Positions 36,400-48,185 of a stretch of DNA of 64,000 nt are shown here, piece by piece. A model generated the notes under the pieces. That model searched no databases. It was not told the origin of the DNA and saw only the letters and a program-made list of their open reading frames with translations. Both the position numbers and the translations under genes were made by a program. Each line of letters begins with the position of its first letter. The first letter of the stretch is position 1. The DNA is from Acanthosepion lycidas (Eukaryota; Mollusca; Cephalopoda; Sepiida; Sepiidae), in assembly GCA_963932145.1 (NCBI GenBank), contig OZ010571.1, positions 160,201,796 to 160,265,795 on the forward strand. The letters run 5' to 3'.

Positions 36400-37560
36400 T
36401 ACTAATGTTCATGATGTCTGTGGTGGTGGTGTAGGAGGTGGTGGTGGTAGGATGGGCGAAGGGAAAATGGGCGGTGGGAGAATTGATTTTTTTTGAAGAT
36501 GAGGATTTGAGAGTGGGAGGAGTTCGGGGTGGGAACATAGGTTTGGACTTGGATTTATTGTCTTTTTCTGGTGATGATTATGATGATGTATATTTACCTG
36601 GGGCGGAATTTTTGCTGAGACATCTCCCTCCACTGGCTTATTCTTGGTCTCTAGTTGCTTCTTAATAATCAAGAGTTTCTCCTCATATAATATGGTTGGC
36701 GTCTTTAAGGTCTCCGCATCACACCATTCTCCTGATCCTTAGTTTTGTTTTTCCTTATTTGGAGGTTAACTGCGGAGAGATTCCCATTCTCATCACATGG
36801 CCAGCAATTTGGTTTCCGTTCTGAGATGATAAGTGGCAATTTTCTGCCATTTAAAAGTATCCAACTGGGGACTGTGTTGAAAGATTTGTGGCTCATCATT
36901 AAGAAATACTGCCACTCTCATATCTCCGGTATCACCTTTATCAGATCTCCATATTGCATTAGAAATGTCCCAACCTGTTGACTAGAGATAAAGCTGGGCA
37001 CTTCATAAGCAGTAACACGTGTGTGCCTTGTCCTTGGTATTCGACTCTCAATATGCAAACCTTGTTTTACAGATCCCTCTTGGTCAGTGCAATACATTCA
37101 TCTGGGGTTGACAATAGTATTTCCAACATAGGGAAATTCTTTCCTTGGACCATTTGTTGGATATTTACTCTGCTAACATCTTAATGATGTAATCCTTGTT
37201 GGATTTAATTGACTTGTTTAATTTCTTGTCAATCACAAAAACAGAAATAATTCTTTTCTCCACAGCCTCCAACTATAGAGGGTTTATGATTAGTCCGTCT
37301 GGTGTGACTAGGTGGGCATATTGACTTGCCCCCTTTACAAATTCCTCAATGTCTATGACGCATCGAGGTGATGACTTCCACGTAGAAGCCAAGGCAGTAG
37401 CCGAATTTTCCTTGTCCTTCTCTTTTTCCATGTCTTTGCTAGTTTGCGAGGTTGTAGATTGGTCCATTTTCACACGTTCCAATGAACCTTTTTCAGGAGT
37501 CGCAAATAGAGCTTTGACGGCTCTACTAATGTCTTCCTCGTCCATTATGGACAACGTAGG
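36400..37560 (-). pseudogene. CR1-like LINE ORF1 (Gag-like, nucleic-acid binding), broken
   Basis: The N-terminal part (37554-37273) is open with EEDISRAVKALFATPEKGS, a Lys/Glu-rich linker and SSPRCVIDIEEFVKGASQYA. The middle (about 37270-36900) is frameshifted. A degenerate zinc knuckle CWPCDENGNLSAV lies at about 36790-36830, within LPLIISERKPN...KNKTKDQENG. A His- and Pro-rich C-terminal part (36672-36409) follows. ORF1 proteins of LINEs coat the element RNA. It precedes ORF2 on the same strand with the expected spacing, so both belong to one element. Confidence 0.75.
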
Positions 37561-37830
37561 AATGACAGGAAATCAAAAAAGCTATTGGATCCTGTTAGGT
37601 GCTAAAAAAACTGTATGCGCAAAACACTAAAAAAGGTCACAAAAACCCACTGGTCAATCCGGACAAAGTAATCGAATAGGACCGGTTCTTAACGCACCAA
37701 CTTAGTGAACTTGACAACCCTGAGCCAATCCAACAGCAGTAAACCGTTTTCTGCCTGTCGCCTCGTTCTCCCTGTTTTTACTACCCGTAACCCGTTGGGT
37801 CACTGACGGTTCATGTTATAAAACATTGAA
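37561..37830 (-). promoter_or_regulatory. Probable LINE 5' untranslated region
   Basis: Moderately GC-rich sequence upstream (to the right) of ORF1 continues to about 37820, where composition drops to AT-rich DNA. Position suggests the LINE 5' UTR/internal promoter. No motif was recognised and the exact end is uncertain. Confidence 0.35.
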
Positions 37831-40800
37831 ATTGATTTCAACATTCTATTGAAATGAAATTTAATTTTATTATGATTCAGTTAAATGTTTCAATTCGTTC
37901 GTGTCACCATTGGTCTGGTTTACAAGTTCATTAACGTTTTACTGATTGTTTAGGAAGAAAACTTCCAGGATAAACTTGAACTTAAAAATAACTTAACTTA
38001 AAAATATTTTTAATATATTTCTTAAATCATATTCACTTGAAAATATTTTTTAAATATGCCAAAAGATATCTTTGAAATATTTAAAACATCGTTTAAAGAA
38101 AGTTGAAATATAAATAATTACCCTACAAACAACTGGACGAAACAACAAAAGCGGAATAATTTTGTCTCTGTCTTTAACTTAGAAATATTTTAATTTAAAA
38201 AAATAAAAAAATTTGTCTGTTTGAAGAACGCTGAAATAAAAATACTTTACTGGATAAACAACTCGTATTTTTAACTTAAATCTAAATCGTTATGCGCCGG
38301 ACGAACATACCACGCAAGCAATCACAGACTTTTTTAGTATTATAAGACAGACAGATAGAGAGATTTATTTACATATGCGTAAGAAAGATAATTTCGTGAG
38401 AGAGTATCACACTTCTGGATCTATCTGTTTTTAACCCGCCATTTCTTCTTTGGGCAGTTTAGACGCGAGGCACGTTCGAATCTTTGTTCGCGCTGCGGCT
38501 GAAGGTAAGTTATTTTAGTCTAGCATTGCAAAAAAATAAAAAAATGCATGCTGCCTTGGACCGCTTTACTCTCTCGGTAGTTCACTACAATATTATTAGA
38601 GAAACAGAAGTGTCATTGTAGGTGATTTTTATGTGAGAATATTTTTTTAGGTTGCGTGCAAAATTGTATATCCTCCATACAATTTTAAATTTTTCTTCAA
38701 TAAAGCAACAAGAAGAAATAAACATATTTGAGAGAAGACAAAAAGCAATATTTAAGTAAACAAACAACTTTCATTATATTTTTAGAAAAAAAAAAGAAAA
38801 AAAAAGGTTTTTAATGGCGTAGATTTTTTAATGAAATCTAGGTTTGCTAATTAGTGTTGAACTCAATTTATGTTTATGTTTGACTTTTAGTTGATGAGTT
38901 CAGATAAGAAATGCCGTTTGTAGAATGTATGAAATGAAGTTTCATAAAGTGAGTTGTAGGAGAAAATTTTCTTTTCGAAAGTTAGTTCATTTTAAATTTA
39001 CGTAAAAAGTGTGCAAATTCAGTTCAATGAAGTTGTCTTCCTTTGATTATTATTGTGAGACAATGTTCTCGAAAGATTAGAAAATATGAAATTAATAATT
39101 AATTATTAATTCATTTGCAGAAAATAAGCTAGGCTTCTGCGTAAAATGAATTGGTCAGTGAGTGAAGATTTTTGAATGTTCATAGAAACGTTAAAACTTG
39201 ATGTGACGTGGATTCTTGTGGTAAGTCGTTCGGAGCCACGATGCTCATTGGTGAGTGTGAATGAATTTTTTCTATTTATTTACTTTGGGTGGCTCACAGA
39301 AAATAGGCGCCAACTTAAAACTTAGTCACTAGTAGCTGGAAAAATACCTTTATGCGTGGGTGGATAGTAACGCCCACTTGTGTGTTTATTGACCATTGAC
39401 ATTCACAACTCGAGTTTTTTGAAAATGTGTGTGAAGCTGAAATTCTGTGATCCGCTTTTTCTTTTGCAAAATTGGACAAGTTATTTTAGTCAGTGTAGTA
39501 AAATAAAAATGATGTAGAATTTGAGTACTACATCATCTTCGAATTTATAATTGCTTTTATATTTTAAATAAAAATAAGAATGAGAAATAAGTTTTCTTCG
39601 GCTATACTATAATTTACAATACTTTCAGAGAAAAAATGTTTTATGTTTGTGTTCTTTTTATGTGATGAATATCATTCTGCTTAACTTTGGTAAATAAAAT
39701 TTATTTTGTTTAGTTCGTGTTATACTTGGTCATGGTATGTAACTCGTGTTGTGTTGATCGCTGACACGTTGGCCGGTGAAATATGAAACAATCGGGCACT
39801 TTTTCCTGCTTCACCGGTAGTTAGCGTTTTTTAATTGAGTCTCTTCGATGAATTATTTTTGCTGTGAGTTTCTTTTAACTTTAAGTCTTTTTTCCCCCCC
39901 GTAACTATGCTTGTCGTTTAAATTAATCTCGAAAGAAAACTCAAGATTCCGGAAACATTTTTACAGACAATGAATATTTATGTGATGTTTACTTTAAAAG
40001 TTTAAACTGTCACTTGTGTGATACTGATTTTTATCGTTATAATCAGAAATTTAATAAGTTAAAGTTTTAAAAAATATATAATTTTAAATTTATAAACTGG
40101 TTTTAATCTTTTAATATCTTATTTCCCAATCACGTTAATTATCGCAACATTTTGATTCCAGTTTAGGAAGTTCGTAGCTAGTTTGAAATGTCAAGTTTTT
40201 AAGAAACTTTTCATAAGTATTGGTTTTTTATTCAAATAACAGACAGTTAATTAAATTTTAATAAAATGGAAACCTTTCAGACGTTATATTTTCAGTATTC
40301 AATTCATATTCCTTTAAAAGATAAATTACAAATGCTCCGAACGTCGAGGACAATTCACTTCTTAAGACTTAAACTGATTGTTTAAATCATTTTTTTCTTT
40401 TTTGTTGCCTTTATTGCTGAAATTCTTCTTTTCTGTTATTATTTTTTATAATCTTTCGTTTATTTTTCCTGAGTTTGTTTGAATTTTTTGAATGTATTGT
40501 ATGGATCTTCTACAATACTAAATTTGCCAGTCATTTCATTATTAGATTATTTTATTTTTGTATGTTGGATATGTCGTTGATCGTACCACTTTTAAACAAT
40601 TTTTGCATGAGCTCCCGTTCTGATTTTTTTTAACTAACCTCATATTTTGAGTCCTACTTTTGACATATCTTATTGTATCTAAAAGAAAATATATCTGAGA
40701 TTTTTTTTGTGTCTTTTTTTTTTTTTTTTTTTTATTGTATAGAGAGCACAGAATATGAGGCTAGGTAAAGGAATGCAGGGGAGGTAATTCAGTGTTTGCT

Positions 40801-41130
40801 TGTTCAATAAGACTTTATTTATTCATGTGTTTTCTTCCTCAAAACATGATATAATTACTAAAGAAAGAGATATTTTTATGTTTACAGGTGTCATTTATAA
40901 ATGTCTTCCTTTCTGGTAAATATTGATGTTGTCAGAAAACAAGAAAAAGAACAAATCCCGGACCATAATTCAGGAAATTATCTTAATCTCCAATATCATC
41001 AACAGATTCCTTCACAATCCTCAACCAGACATCATTTAGTACATCGAACTATTGGAAGATATTATGATCAACAACAATGATATAGTATTACAACATTAAT
41101 TACTTTTTTGTGGTAGTCACCAGAGTTTAT
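37831..41130. other. AT-rich upstream region of the zinc transporter gene
   Basis: No coding exon is supported before 41134. The notable part is the candidate 5' exon at about 38430-38502. An 8-bp inverted repeat CCGGTGAA/TTCACCGG at 39773-39820 and a poly-T run at 40716-40733 are minor features. Confidence 0.45.
38430..38502 (+). other. SLC30A5: Candidate non-coding first exon of SLC30A5
   Basis: A short block with several CpG dinucleotides (GACGCGAGGCACGTTCGAA, GTTCGCGCTGCGGCTGAAG) stands out in AT-rich DNA and ends in AAG|GTAAGTT, a strong splice donor, at 38502/38503. It lies 2.6 kb upstream of the first coding exon, which itself begins behind an acceptor. This fits a 5' untranslated exon and core promoter. 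No transcript evidence is available, so it is inference from composition and the donor. Confidence 0.4.
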
Positions 41131-41133
41131 AGT

Positions 41134-41192
41134 ATGGCAGAAGCTTACAGTAGTAATCTGCTGCCAGCACGGGCCATCTATCCTTCTTCAAG
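41134..41192 (+). CDS. SLC30A5: SLC30A5 coding exon 1
   Basis: The exon encodes residues 1-20, MAEAYSSNLLPARAIYPSS plus two bases of an Arg codon, then the donor AAG|GTAAGA. The start codon is chosen because it is the first ATG after an acceptor-like run (TTTTTTGTGGTAG) and the length before the first conserved block is close to that of vertebrate ZnT5. The segment is cytosolic and poorly conserved, so the start is the least certain part of the gene. Confidence 0.75.
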
Positions 41193-42329
41193 GTAAGATA
41201 ATTTTTGAAGATCAGCTGTTATTTTTTATTATTATTTATGACATGGGAATGAGCTAAAATTGCTAAATAACCTTCTGGTTTTAGCTATTTCATGAAGAAT
41301 CCTACATGGTATAACCATTTCTTAAACCATGGAACCAACCATTAACAACTTATATGCCAAAACACTAACAGTAATCAGGAAAAATAAATTAATAAAAACC
41401 AGCTATAAAAACAAAAAAGCGAGAAAATAAGAGTTCAGTTACATACACACACACATATTCACCCTCACGGATGTAATTTTCCAAATATTTTGTTTTTGGC
41501 ATTCATAACAAAGAAGTTTAATAATATATTGATTAATTATAGAGCTTATTATATATATTAGTCTTGAATTGACTCGTGCAAATAGTGTGATTTGCTTTTA
41601 AGAATTTTACTCTATGACTAATTTGTGATTTCCATGTAAAAGTGACTATGCTTCCTTCTTGCATTTACCTGAGAAATCCTTTGAGTGCATAAAGGAGATT
41701 TTGATGAGTGATAGCAAAAAAAAATAATCATAAATAGTATTTATAGCTACCAATCAGATTAATTGAAAGGGGAAAGATTATTGAATACTGGTGATAATGT
41801 ACTGGCTAGGGAAGGGAAGATCAAAAATTGGATTTTACAAACTAAAGTTGTAAAATCCTGTTTAAAAAGTGGTTTAGTTTCTCTGGGTTATGTTTATAAA
41901 CTTTTATTATATTAATATTTTTATTGTAGTGGAAAATTGGTAAACTTTAATGAAAACAAAAATACAGAAAATTAATCACTGACTTTCATAATACAACCCA
42001 CTTTCTCATAAACCAAACTGTTTTGGAATTTGTTTTAGGTCTTAGTTGAGCAAGTATTAACTATTATCAAAAAAATTTGGACTATGCTACATTTGTTTTC
42101 TCAATGAATTTTTATATATTTTTTTTAAAGATGAACCTTTAAATGACTTCCAAATACCAAATGTATTTCCATTCAAAGTTTTGCATATATTCAAAGAAAA
42201 AATATACATACTATGGATTTATAAATTAAAATCTTATTGTAATGTAAGCAAAAAGTCTGAGATTGGAGAGCAGGGTGCACCAAACCAATTGCTTGCCCAA
42301 CAACAGTGGGAATAATAGGGAGAGAGAGT

Positions 42330-43090
42330 GAAGAGATGGGAAGTAACAAAAAATAACACTGCCTGGAAACCACATCAACTTGAACAAAATGTTCACAGGA
42401 CTGACTTCACAAGACACCATGTCTTGCCGACTGCTGGTCTTCCCTCAGTTTTTATTGGCATGAGGCATCTTGTAAAAACCTGGATCTTGACCAGTTTCAG
42501 AGATGTCCATATCTATCTAGACATGCCAAACTGCCTTGCTGCTAACAGGAAAAACTTGGATGCAACTGGTGTTGGCAAACATGTCCACATACAATCCGAG
42601 GCCTCTTTTGCGTCTGTACTGATGTGCTTTCTCCACACTTCTCCTGATCATAGATACAACAGCTTGGATTGGGTCTCTCTTGTCAAGTGCTTCTTTGAAG
42701 TAGGACTGGTTCGTGTTCCTCCATTATGTCCCCCATGTGATTCTTCCTCCATGAGATCATCTAGCTCATCCATGCTTGGGAGGATTTCATCTTTACTGTC
42801 AGACATATATTCACTACTTGTTGAAGACTATGAATTCAGGGAAGGACAAAGGTTCCTAACATGACTGGTATTCCATCAACTAAGACTTATTGTGGACTAA
42901 CAAGTTCAGTAATTTGTCCCTTTTTAAAAGTTGTTGTACACCGGTCTTCCATCTTGTACACGTTGTGGCCCACCTCAGATTTGGAGGTACTGAATCAATC
43001 CCTTTAAGCCAAACCTTATATCTATAGACTTGATTTGTGGGTGCAATCAGTGGTGAGGTGTCATCTTTGACAGTTACATTGTACCTCTTT
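42330..43090 (-). pseudogene. LTR retrotransposon pol C-terminal tail fragment
   Basis: On the minus strand, broken frames read DDTSPLIAPTNQVYRYKV, GHNVYKMEDRCTTTFKKGQI and TELVSPQ, a stop, then VLVDGIP. This is the region after the integrase core, and it parallels the element at 57.3-60.1 kb (DNDILPTNAPANMIHRYQLK...KVGNRVWVKAPHG...GMPRHLKDLR). An acidic Ser-rich tail follows. The 178-codon plus-strand frame at 42328-42864 is antisense to this tail and is not a host gene. No integrase catalytic core remains. Confidence 0.65.
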
Positions 43091-43178
43091 CAGAGATGCC
43101 TGTATCCAGCTAGACATGCCAACCTGCCCCACTGCTAATTGGAAAAACCCGAATGTAACTGATGTTGACAAATGCTCT
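42498..43178. repeat. 90-bp direct repeat pair in intron 1 (42498-42589 and 43088-43178)
   Basis: Both blocks begin TTTCAGAGATG and share CTAGACATGCCAA, CTGC, GGAAAAAC and AACTGRTGTTGRCAAA at the same spacing. They lie on either side of the pol tail fragment, as LTR pieces or a duplication would. The copies differ at roughly one base in five. Confidence 0.7.
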
Positions 43179-44816
43179 TATCTTTTTTGTAACTCTGAGC
43201 TTAGAAATGTTTTTGCTTACATTTTTTTTTTTTTTTTTTTTTTATCATTGATATCAGTTTTTAAGTAATTTCTCAACTTACTAATCAACCATGCAGAGTC
43301 TTGACCAAATGCAGTGGACTTACCAGGCACTCTTTTAAAGATTAAACTATTTGTGAAAAAGTTTTCACCATAAAACTGACACTCCTTTTTTTTTTCTTTT
43401 TTTTTTTCTACTTTTTTCCTGGTCCTCTTTAAATAATGCTGATATTTTGAACACATCCTGGTTTTAATGTAAATGTAAGTTGATTGTATGAATGTCATAC
43501 TGTTTGTAATAACATGGCTTGAACATTATGTAATAAAAAATTCAGCTAATAGGTGTCAGACTTTGAACTTCCTGATGTTGCCCCATCAATTTTTTTTATA
43601 AGATTTTACAAGTTGTAATCTTTGAGTGGCACTTACAACTGCCTTCCCAGTGTATTGATATATTCTGAAGATGTTTAGACGACAAGAAAGATCCAAAAGA
43701 ATTGGGCTAATATTAAGAAAACCACTGTTCTAATGAATTTTGAAAAGTTTAAAATTATTTAGTCCTGTTCAGTTGAGTCTAAATCTCTCTTGTTCTCTGC
43801 CATGAATACATTTTCTTTTGACTAACAATATATCAATTATTAATCTATTGATATTTCAGATTTTATAAGTACATGGATAGCCTATCGGTGTGAAAAACTT
43901 GTTTTAGTACTGAAACTGAACCAGCTAAGAGCATCTTTGCTAAAAGATCCATCATGCAACGCTTTCATCAGGATTAGTGATATTCTCTACATTTAATAAG
44001 ACAATTTTTATTTATGGTGATAACAAATATTTCATTATTTACATTCAGATTAATGTTTTAATCTTTATCACATTTCAGCCATTGTGCTCTTTGTTTTAGT
44101 TAAATTAAGTGAAATGTAGATCATGAGGCTCTCTCACTTGCTAGAAACTGCACTATGATCCTATAAATCTGTTGTCAACTGAACTTTTTAATAACTAAAG
44201 AATGGTGTTTACACTTATTAGTTCAAGGGGAAGTGGAAACTAAAGAATTAAATTATTAAACCGTAATTGCTTACTATCAAGTTTGAACAAAAATAGTTGA
44301 ACCAGTTAAACAAGTAATCACCTGATAGCTTCATAAAAAGTTTTTTTAGTCCTTTATTTCAGTTAATATGTACTTGATTAATTCTCTAGAATTGAACTTA
44401 CTTGAAAATTCTGTTTGATGTTGTAGAATCAAAACATTTCAGCCTTTCTCTTGAACAGTCAGTTTATCTCTTTAGTTAGGTAAGTTTAGGGTCAGTCAAG
44501 TGGTAAAATTTTTGCAACTTTGCCTAAGAGGCTACTATTGCCAAATGTTTGAAATCAGAAAGATATTATTAGTATAAAACATAACATTTTGCTGACCAAA
44601 ATTTTCACAACCAGTGGGAATTGATATGTTAAATTTATTTTATTAGTGGACTTTTTCTTTTTAGGTATCTATGCTTTAAAATTAACTTTTGATAGCATCT
44701 AATGAAAAAAGACCTGTAATTTGAATTTTTAATCTCTATTAAATGAATATTTTAATACCTAACATTATTTTCAATATTCACAATTATTTCTTAAGTTTCT
44801 GAATATTTATATTTGA

Positions 44817-44851
44817 TGGCCTGAAGATTGCATTTAAACATGAAACGCCAT
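44817..44851. repeat. Repeat family B fragment
   Basis: GGCCTGAAGATTGCATTTAA followed by CATGAAACG matches the hairpin end of the repeat at 12252-12350. Only about 35 bp is preserved. Confidence 0.5.
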
Positions 44852-45400
44852 GGTTGCTGGGTTTTGATTTCAATGTCCACACACAAACACACAATTGGGG
44901 TAGATTTGTGGCTGACAATCCTGTGAATTAAAATATCATTTCTTGAAAATACAAAATAGCTTTTTGAAAAAAAAAATTTTCAAAACCTTTTTTTTTTTTT
45001 GTTATGAACAATTGCAAATTTCATATTTTTAGGTTATAAGAAAAGTGTTTCTTCCTGCTTTCTATAGAATACAAAACCTTTTTAAATAATTATGTTTTTG
45101 TTTCACTCAGTGCTTAACACTTTGTATGGTACATTAGATCAGTAGTAAAAAAAGAAAAATTATATAAATTGTGTATTTAAGCATTGTGTAAAGTTGACAT
45201 TCATCAGTTCTGCTGTGATTTTATTCTGTTTGTTACTAAGTATATTTTTTAACATTGTATGTATAACATACTAACATAAGACAAATTAACTATGGCAGTA
45301 AATAGGCTAAATATTTTCAGTCTTTGTTTTTCTATAAACAATTATTAGAGGTTTATTTGAATTTTCTCCTTTTCAAGTTTCTACTGTTTTTTCCTTTCAG

Positions 45401-45523
45401 AAATGTCATCTATGTTGGATTACTTGTCACAGCAAAATTCTTCCGAGCTTTTGGATTATTTTTGTCCTATGACCTACTCAAAGTGATTCCTGTCATACAG
45501 TTTCTGTGCATTATTAAAATTGG
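45401..45523 (+). CDS. SLC30A5: SLC30A5 coding exon 2
   Basis: The acceptor TTCCTTTCAG precedes codons for NVIYVGLLVTAKFFRAFGLF and then LSYDLLKVIPVIQFLCIIKI; the donor is GG|GTGAGT. Two hydrophobic segments correspond to the first two membrane spans of ZnT5. SYDLLK is identical to the conserved block between them. Entry phase 2 completes the Arg codon from exon 1. Confidence 0.95.
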
Positions 45524-46441
45524 GTGAGTGTTTATACAATTTTATTTGTTTTCTTCATCATCTACAAGATGGTCAATTGCTAAGTTGATCTCTTAATGTT
45601 GTGAACAGGGTTTGAATTTCATTTATATCAAACCCATTTGCGACCAAACTCAACCCTTTTTTTTTTTTTTTTTTTTTTACCTCCCATCTTTATAGTTGAT
45701 ATTTTTTCTTGTTTATGTATTAATTTCAATCAACTCAATCTGATATATAGACATTTTCAATTTATGTTGCCAATAAATTAGATATTTTGTTTATTTTTTT
45801 CTTTTCTTTTTGCAGTAGCAGATTTGATTGCACTGATGTTAACTAGGCAGAGCAATTTTTGTTAATATGTTGCAATATGATTTCAGTAGAAATTACGATC
45901 AAATGTCAGGTTTTCTAAATTTAGCAGCACATTTCAACCTTGATGTTTTTTTATATGCTATTGACGTTACTTCATTAAACAATGCACTTACCCTTATATA
46001 AAATAAAGACTTTTTAAATTGAACCAAATTGTTTATAGTCACTTTAAATTTTCTTTTTCATTTAATATTTGTTTGTGCTTAAGAAATTGAAAAAGATTAT
46101 CTGAAATAATAAAAGACACTGCTTGCAATATAATCTGAAGATAAAACTAACCAAACTTTTCTTCATTCCTACCCCACAAGTCAACCATGTGTTATGTTCT
46201 TGATGGGAACCAATTTCTAAAGTTCTTTTCACATCTGTTATTGATTTACAAGTTTTTATTAAGATTTTGAAGTTCATGGAAAATATATCCAAATAGTCAA
46301 TTGATAAATCTATAAAAAGAGATTGAGATGAAATGTTTTATTTTAAAATTTAATTTAAATAAAATATTAAAACTCTAAAAAATATTTTTATTTTAACTTT
46401 TAAATATATTTAGTTAATATGTTCTTTTGATTTGCATCCAG

Positions 46442-46508
46442 GAGTGCTGGACCATTGATTTTACTGCAGAAACCATTCTCTTCGGGCAAACATTTGTCAA
46501 AGCATCAA
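46442..46508 (+). CDS. SLC30A5: SLC30A5 coding exon 3
   Basis: The acceptor TGCATCCAG precedes a 67-base exon encoding SAGPLILLQKPFSSGKHLSK followed by HQ, with donor CAA|GTAAGT. QKPFSSGK is an exact ZnT5 family block in the cytosolic loop after the second span. The exon ends in phase 0. Confidence 0.95.
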
Positions 46509-46920
46509 GTAAGTGTCTTTGTTTTTAGAATTTTCTAATCAACTTATTAATCTTTTAATAGTAAATGTATTGCAATCAATTTTCTAAATATTTTTGTTGG
46601 AGATTGAAGCTGCTTTGTATATTACTTGCACCACTTTGAAGCCTATCTCATTTATCTATGTATTTCATTTACTTGAATATATATTTTAAATTCAGTTCAT
46701 ATCAAATATTCATTGATGTCCCCAGCTATGGTTAATTGTTTTATGAGTCCTCAGAAAATATTTGGCTTTAATGGGTTTACTCTAAACCTATTAACTGCAT
46801 TTAATAGAAATTTCCACCATTGCAGTTCTGTAAGTTTTCAAGTGTGAAAGGCTGAAATTTCTGCCACAGCTAATGGGTTAATGTTTTAATTCCTTATGCA
46901 TATTATAATCATTATTGTAG

Positions 46921-46927
<7 letters not shown>

Positions 46928-46955
<28 letters not shown>

Positions 46956-46956
46956 C
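46928..46956. repeat. Poly-T run beside the LTR element
   Basis: A T-run of about 28 bases lies 34 bp left of the LTR element in intron 3. Similar long T-runs occur at 49686-49718, 52041-52059, 52421-52449, 61924-61953 and 63212-63246, mostly in introns and several shortly before acceptors. Confidence 0.9.
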
Positions 46957-47339
46957 TTAGAAATTACTTCTCTAAGCAAAGTTTGTATATGTTGGGGTAA
47001 AGAAAAGACTGTCAACTGATCGTAGCAACAGCAATAGATTTCTTGTTTCTCGGCTGCAACACTTGTAGCCAAATCGCAGTTCACATGATAGTCCGACGTA
47101 ACAGTCCAACACACACTGTAGAGACGACAAATCCAACCTTCACTTCTCGCCAACAACAACGCATGTTCGTCTCACGGCTCAAAAAATCACCTCCTTTTAT
47201 AAGCAAAAAACGACTTCTGTTCACCAAGAGCATTTTCTGATTGGTCACGCCATTCAGCGGAGGGAAGAACATTAGCATAGCTTCTAGTCATTGATGTAGA
47301 TTTTTGCTGACTACTTTTTGGTAATTTTTCTTCAGCAGA

Positions 47340-47663
47340 TCGATGCATGCGTACCTACAAGTAGGCCTTTCGAAGGTCAGTCACAGAGACATTGGATCCC
47401 TTTTTTCTCCATTCTCTCAATTTTTATGCACACACATCAGCATGAGCTGTGTATGTATCTACATGTTTGTTCAGTTCTCTATAATCTAGTGCAGGGCACA
47501 CCTTTCCCTTGTTCTTTTGTACCACGGCCATCAACGGGATGAGGCCTCTTGGGGGACCAAGCTCTTCCTCGGGATACGGAGTAAGCCATCCATTGTCCAG
47601 CCACACCTGCAATATGCGCTGGTATTCTTCCTTGATGCGTTCGGGCACCGAATATTCTGACAC
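47340..47663 (-). pseudogene. Reverse transcriptase N-terminal fragment of the intron 3 LTR element
   Basis: The minus strand reads MSEYSVPERIKEEYQRILQV, then a Trp-rich stretch, PYPEEELGPPRGLIPLMAVV, QKNKGKV, ALDYRELN and, after an in-frame stop, KLREWRKKGSNVSVTDLRKA. These are RT motifs 1 and 2, with the first catalytic Asp in SVTD. The YIDD box and everything downstream are missing. It shares its layout with the RT at 59.1-59.9 kb. Confidence 0.85.
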
Positions 47664-47705
47664 TCGGTTTTGGAGCTTTTCTGGCGGGTTATTTTCCGAC
47701 CATTT

Positions 47706-48185
47706 CTAAAATGCTGTCCATGTCTTCATCCTTTGGTTGAAATCTGCGCTAAAGTTGGGTTCATTGATCTTCAAAGTAGCACAGACGGGCAAATCAGAAA
47801 ACTTGACTTCGCCCGCCTCTGTAATGCGTACGCCGCCCAGCTCCTTAGTGTCCATCCCAAGGAGCAGATCGAAACCTAATAACGCGCTGTCCACAACCAA
47901 CACACTGACTGTGACGGGGTCACCATTATTGATACTGTGTTTGATGTTTCTAACTCCCCGGCTTCTGAGAGCCTTTCCATCAGCCGTTAGTACGTCCATC
48001 TTTTGTCTGTTCCACTGTCGACAAATTGAACCATTCGTGAGTGACCGAGAGCAGCCTGAATCTATTAAAGCGGTACGCGTTATTCCATTGATGTATGCCT
48101 TAATCACAGGGAGCGTCTCTTTCATGCTCGGTGCGGGGGAGAGACTAGCACTGACGTCACATCCCCCATTCCATTTCCCGGACAC
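47706..48185 (-). CDS. Retropepsin-like protease of the intron 3 LTR element
   Basis: An open frame of 159 codons overlaps the end of gag by 64 bases in the -1 frame. The aspartic protease active site is ALIDSGCSRSL (DSG in place of the more common DTG), a ligand-like TADGK follows, and LLGFDLLLGMD is the conserved second hydrophobic block. Such enzymes dimerise and cleave Gag-Pol. The frame has no internal stop. It has no start of its own in good context and would be reached by -1 frameshifting at the slippery site at 48173-48179. It ends before RT, which lies in another frame, so pol is broken there. Confidence 0.85.
   Translation of the reverse strand: MSGKWNGGCDVSASLSPAPSMKETLPVIKAYINGITRTALIDSGCSRSLTNGSICRQWNRQKMDVLTADGKALRSRGVRNIKHSINNGDPVTVSVLVVDSALLGFDLLLGMDTKELGGVRITEAGEVKFSDLPVCATLKINEPNFSADFNQRMKTWTAF

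Larger units (their letters stand above)
41193..45400 (+). other. SLC30A5 intron 1 (4.2 kb)
   Basis: The intron contains an LTR-retrotransposon pol tail (42330-43090), a repeat B-like fragment near 44817-44851, several T-rich runs and otherwise unassigned AT-rich sequence. Confidence 0.75.

Noticed and set aside
36438..36665. Plus-strand Gly/Val/Asp-rich open frame
   Set aside because: It is antisense to the Pro/His-rich end of LINE ORF1.
42328..42864. 178-codon plus-strand open frame in intron 1
   Set aside because: It is antisense to a recognisable retroelement pol tail and shows no domain of its own.
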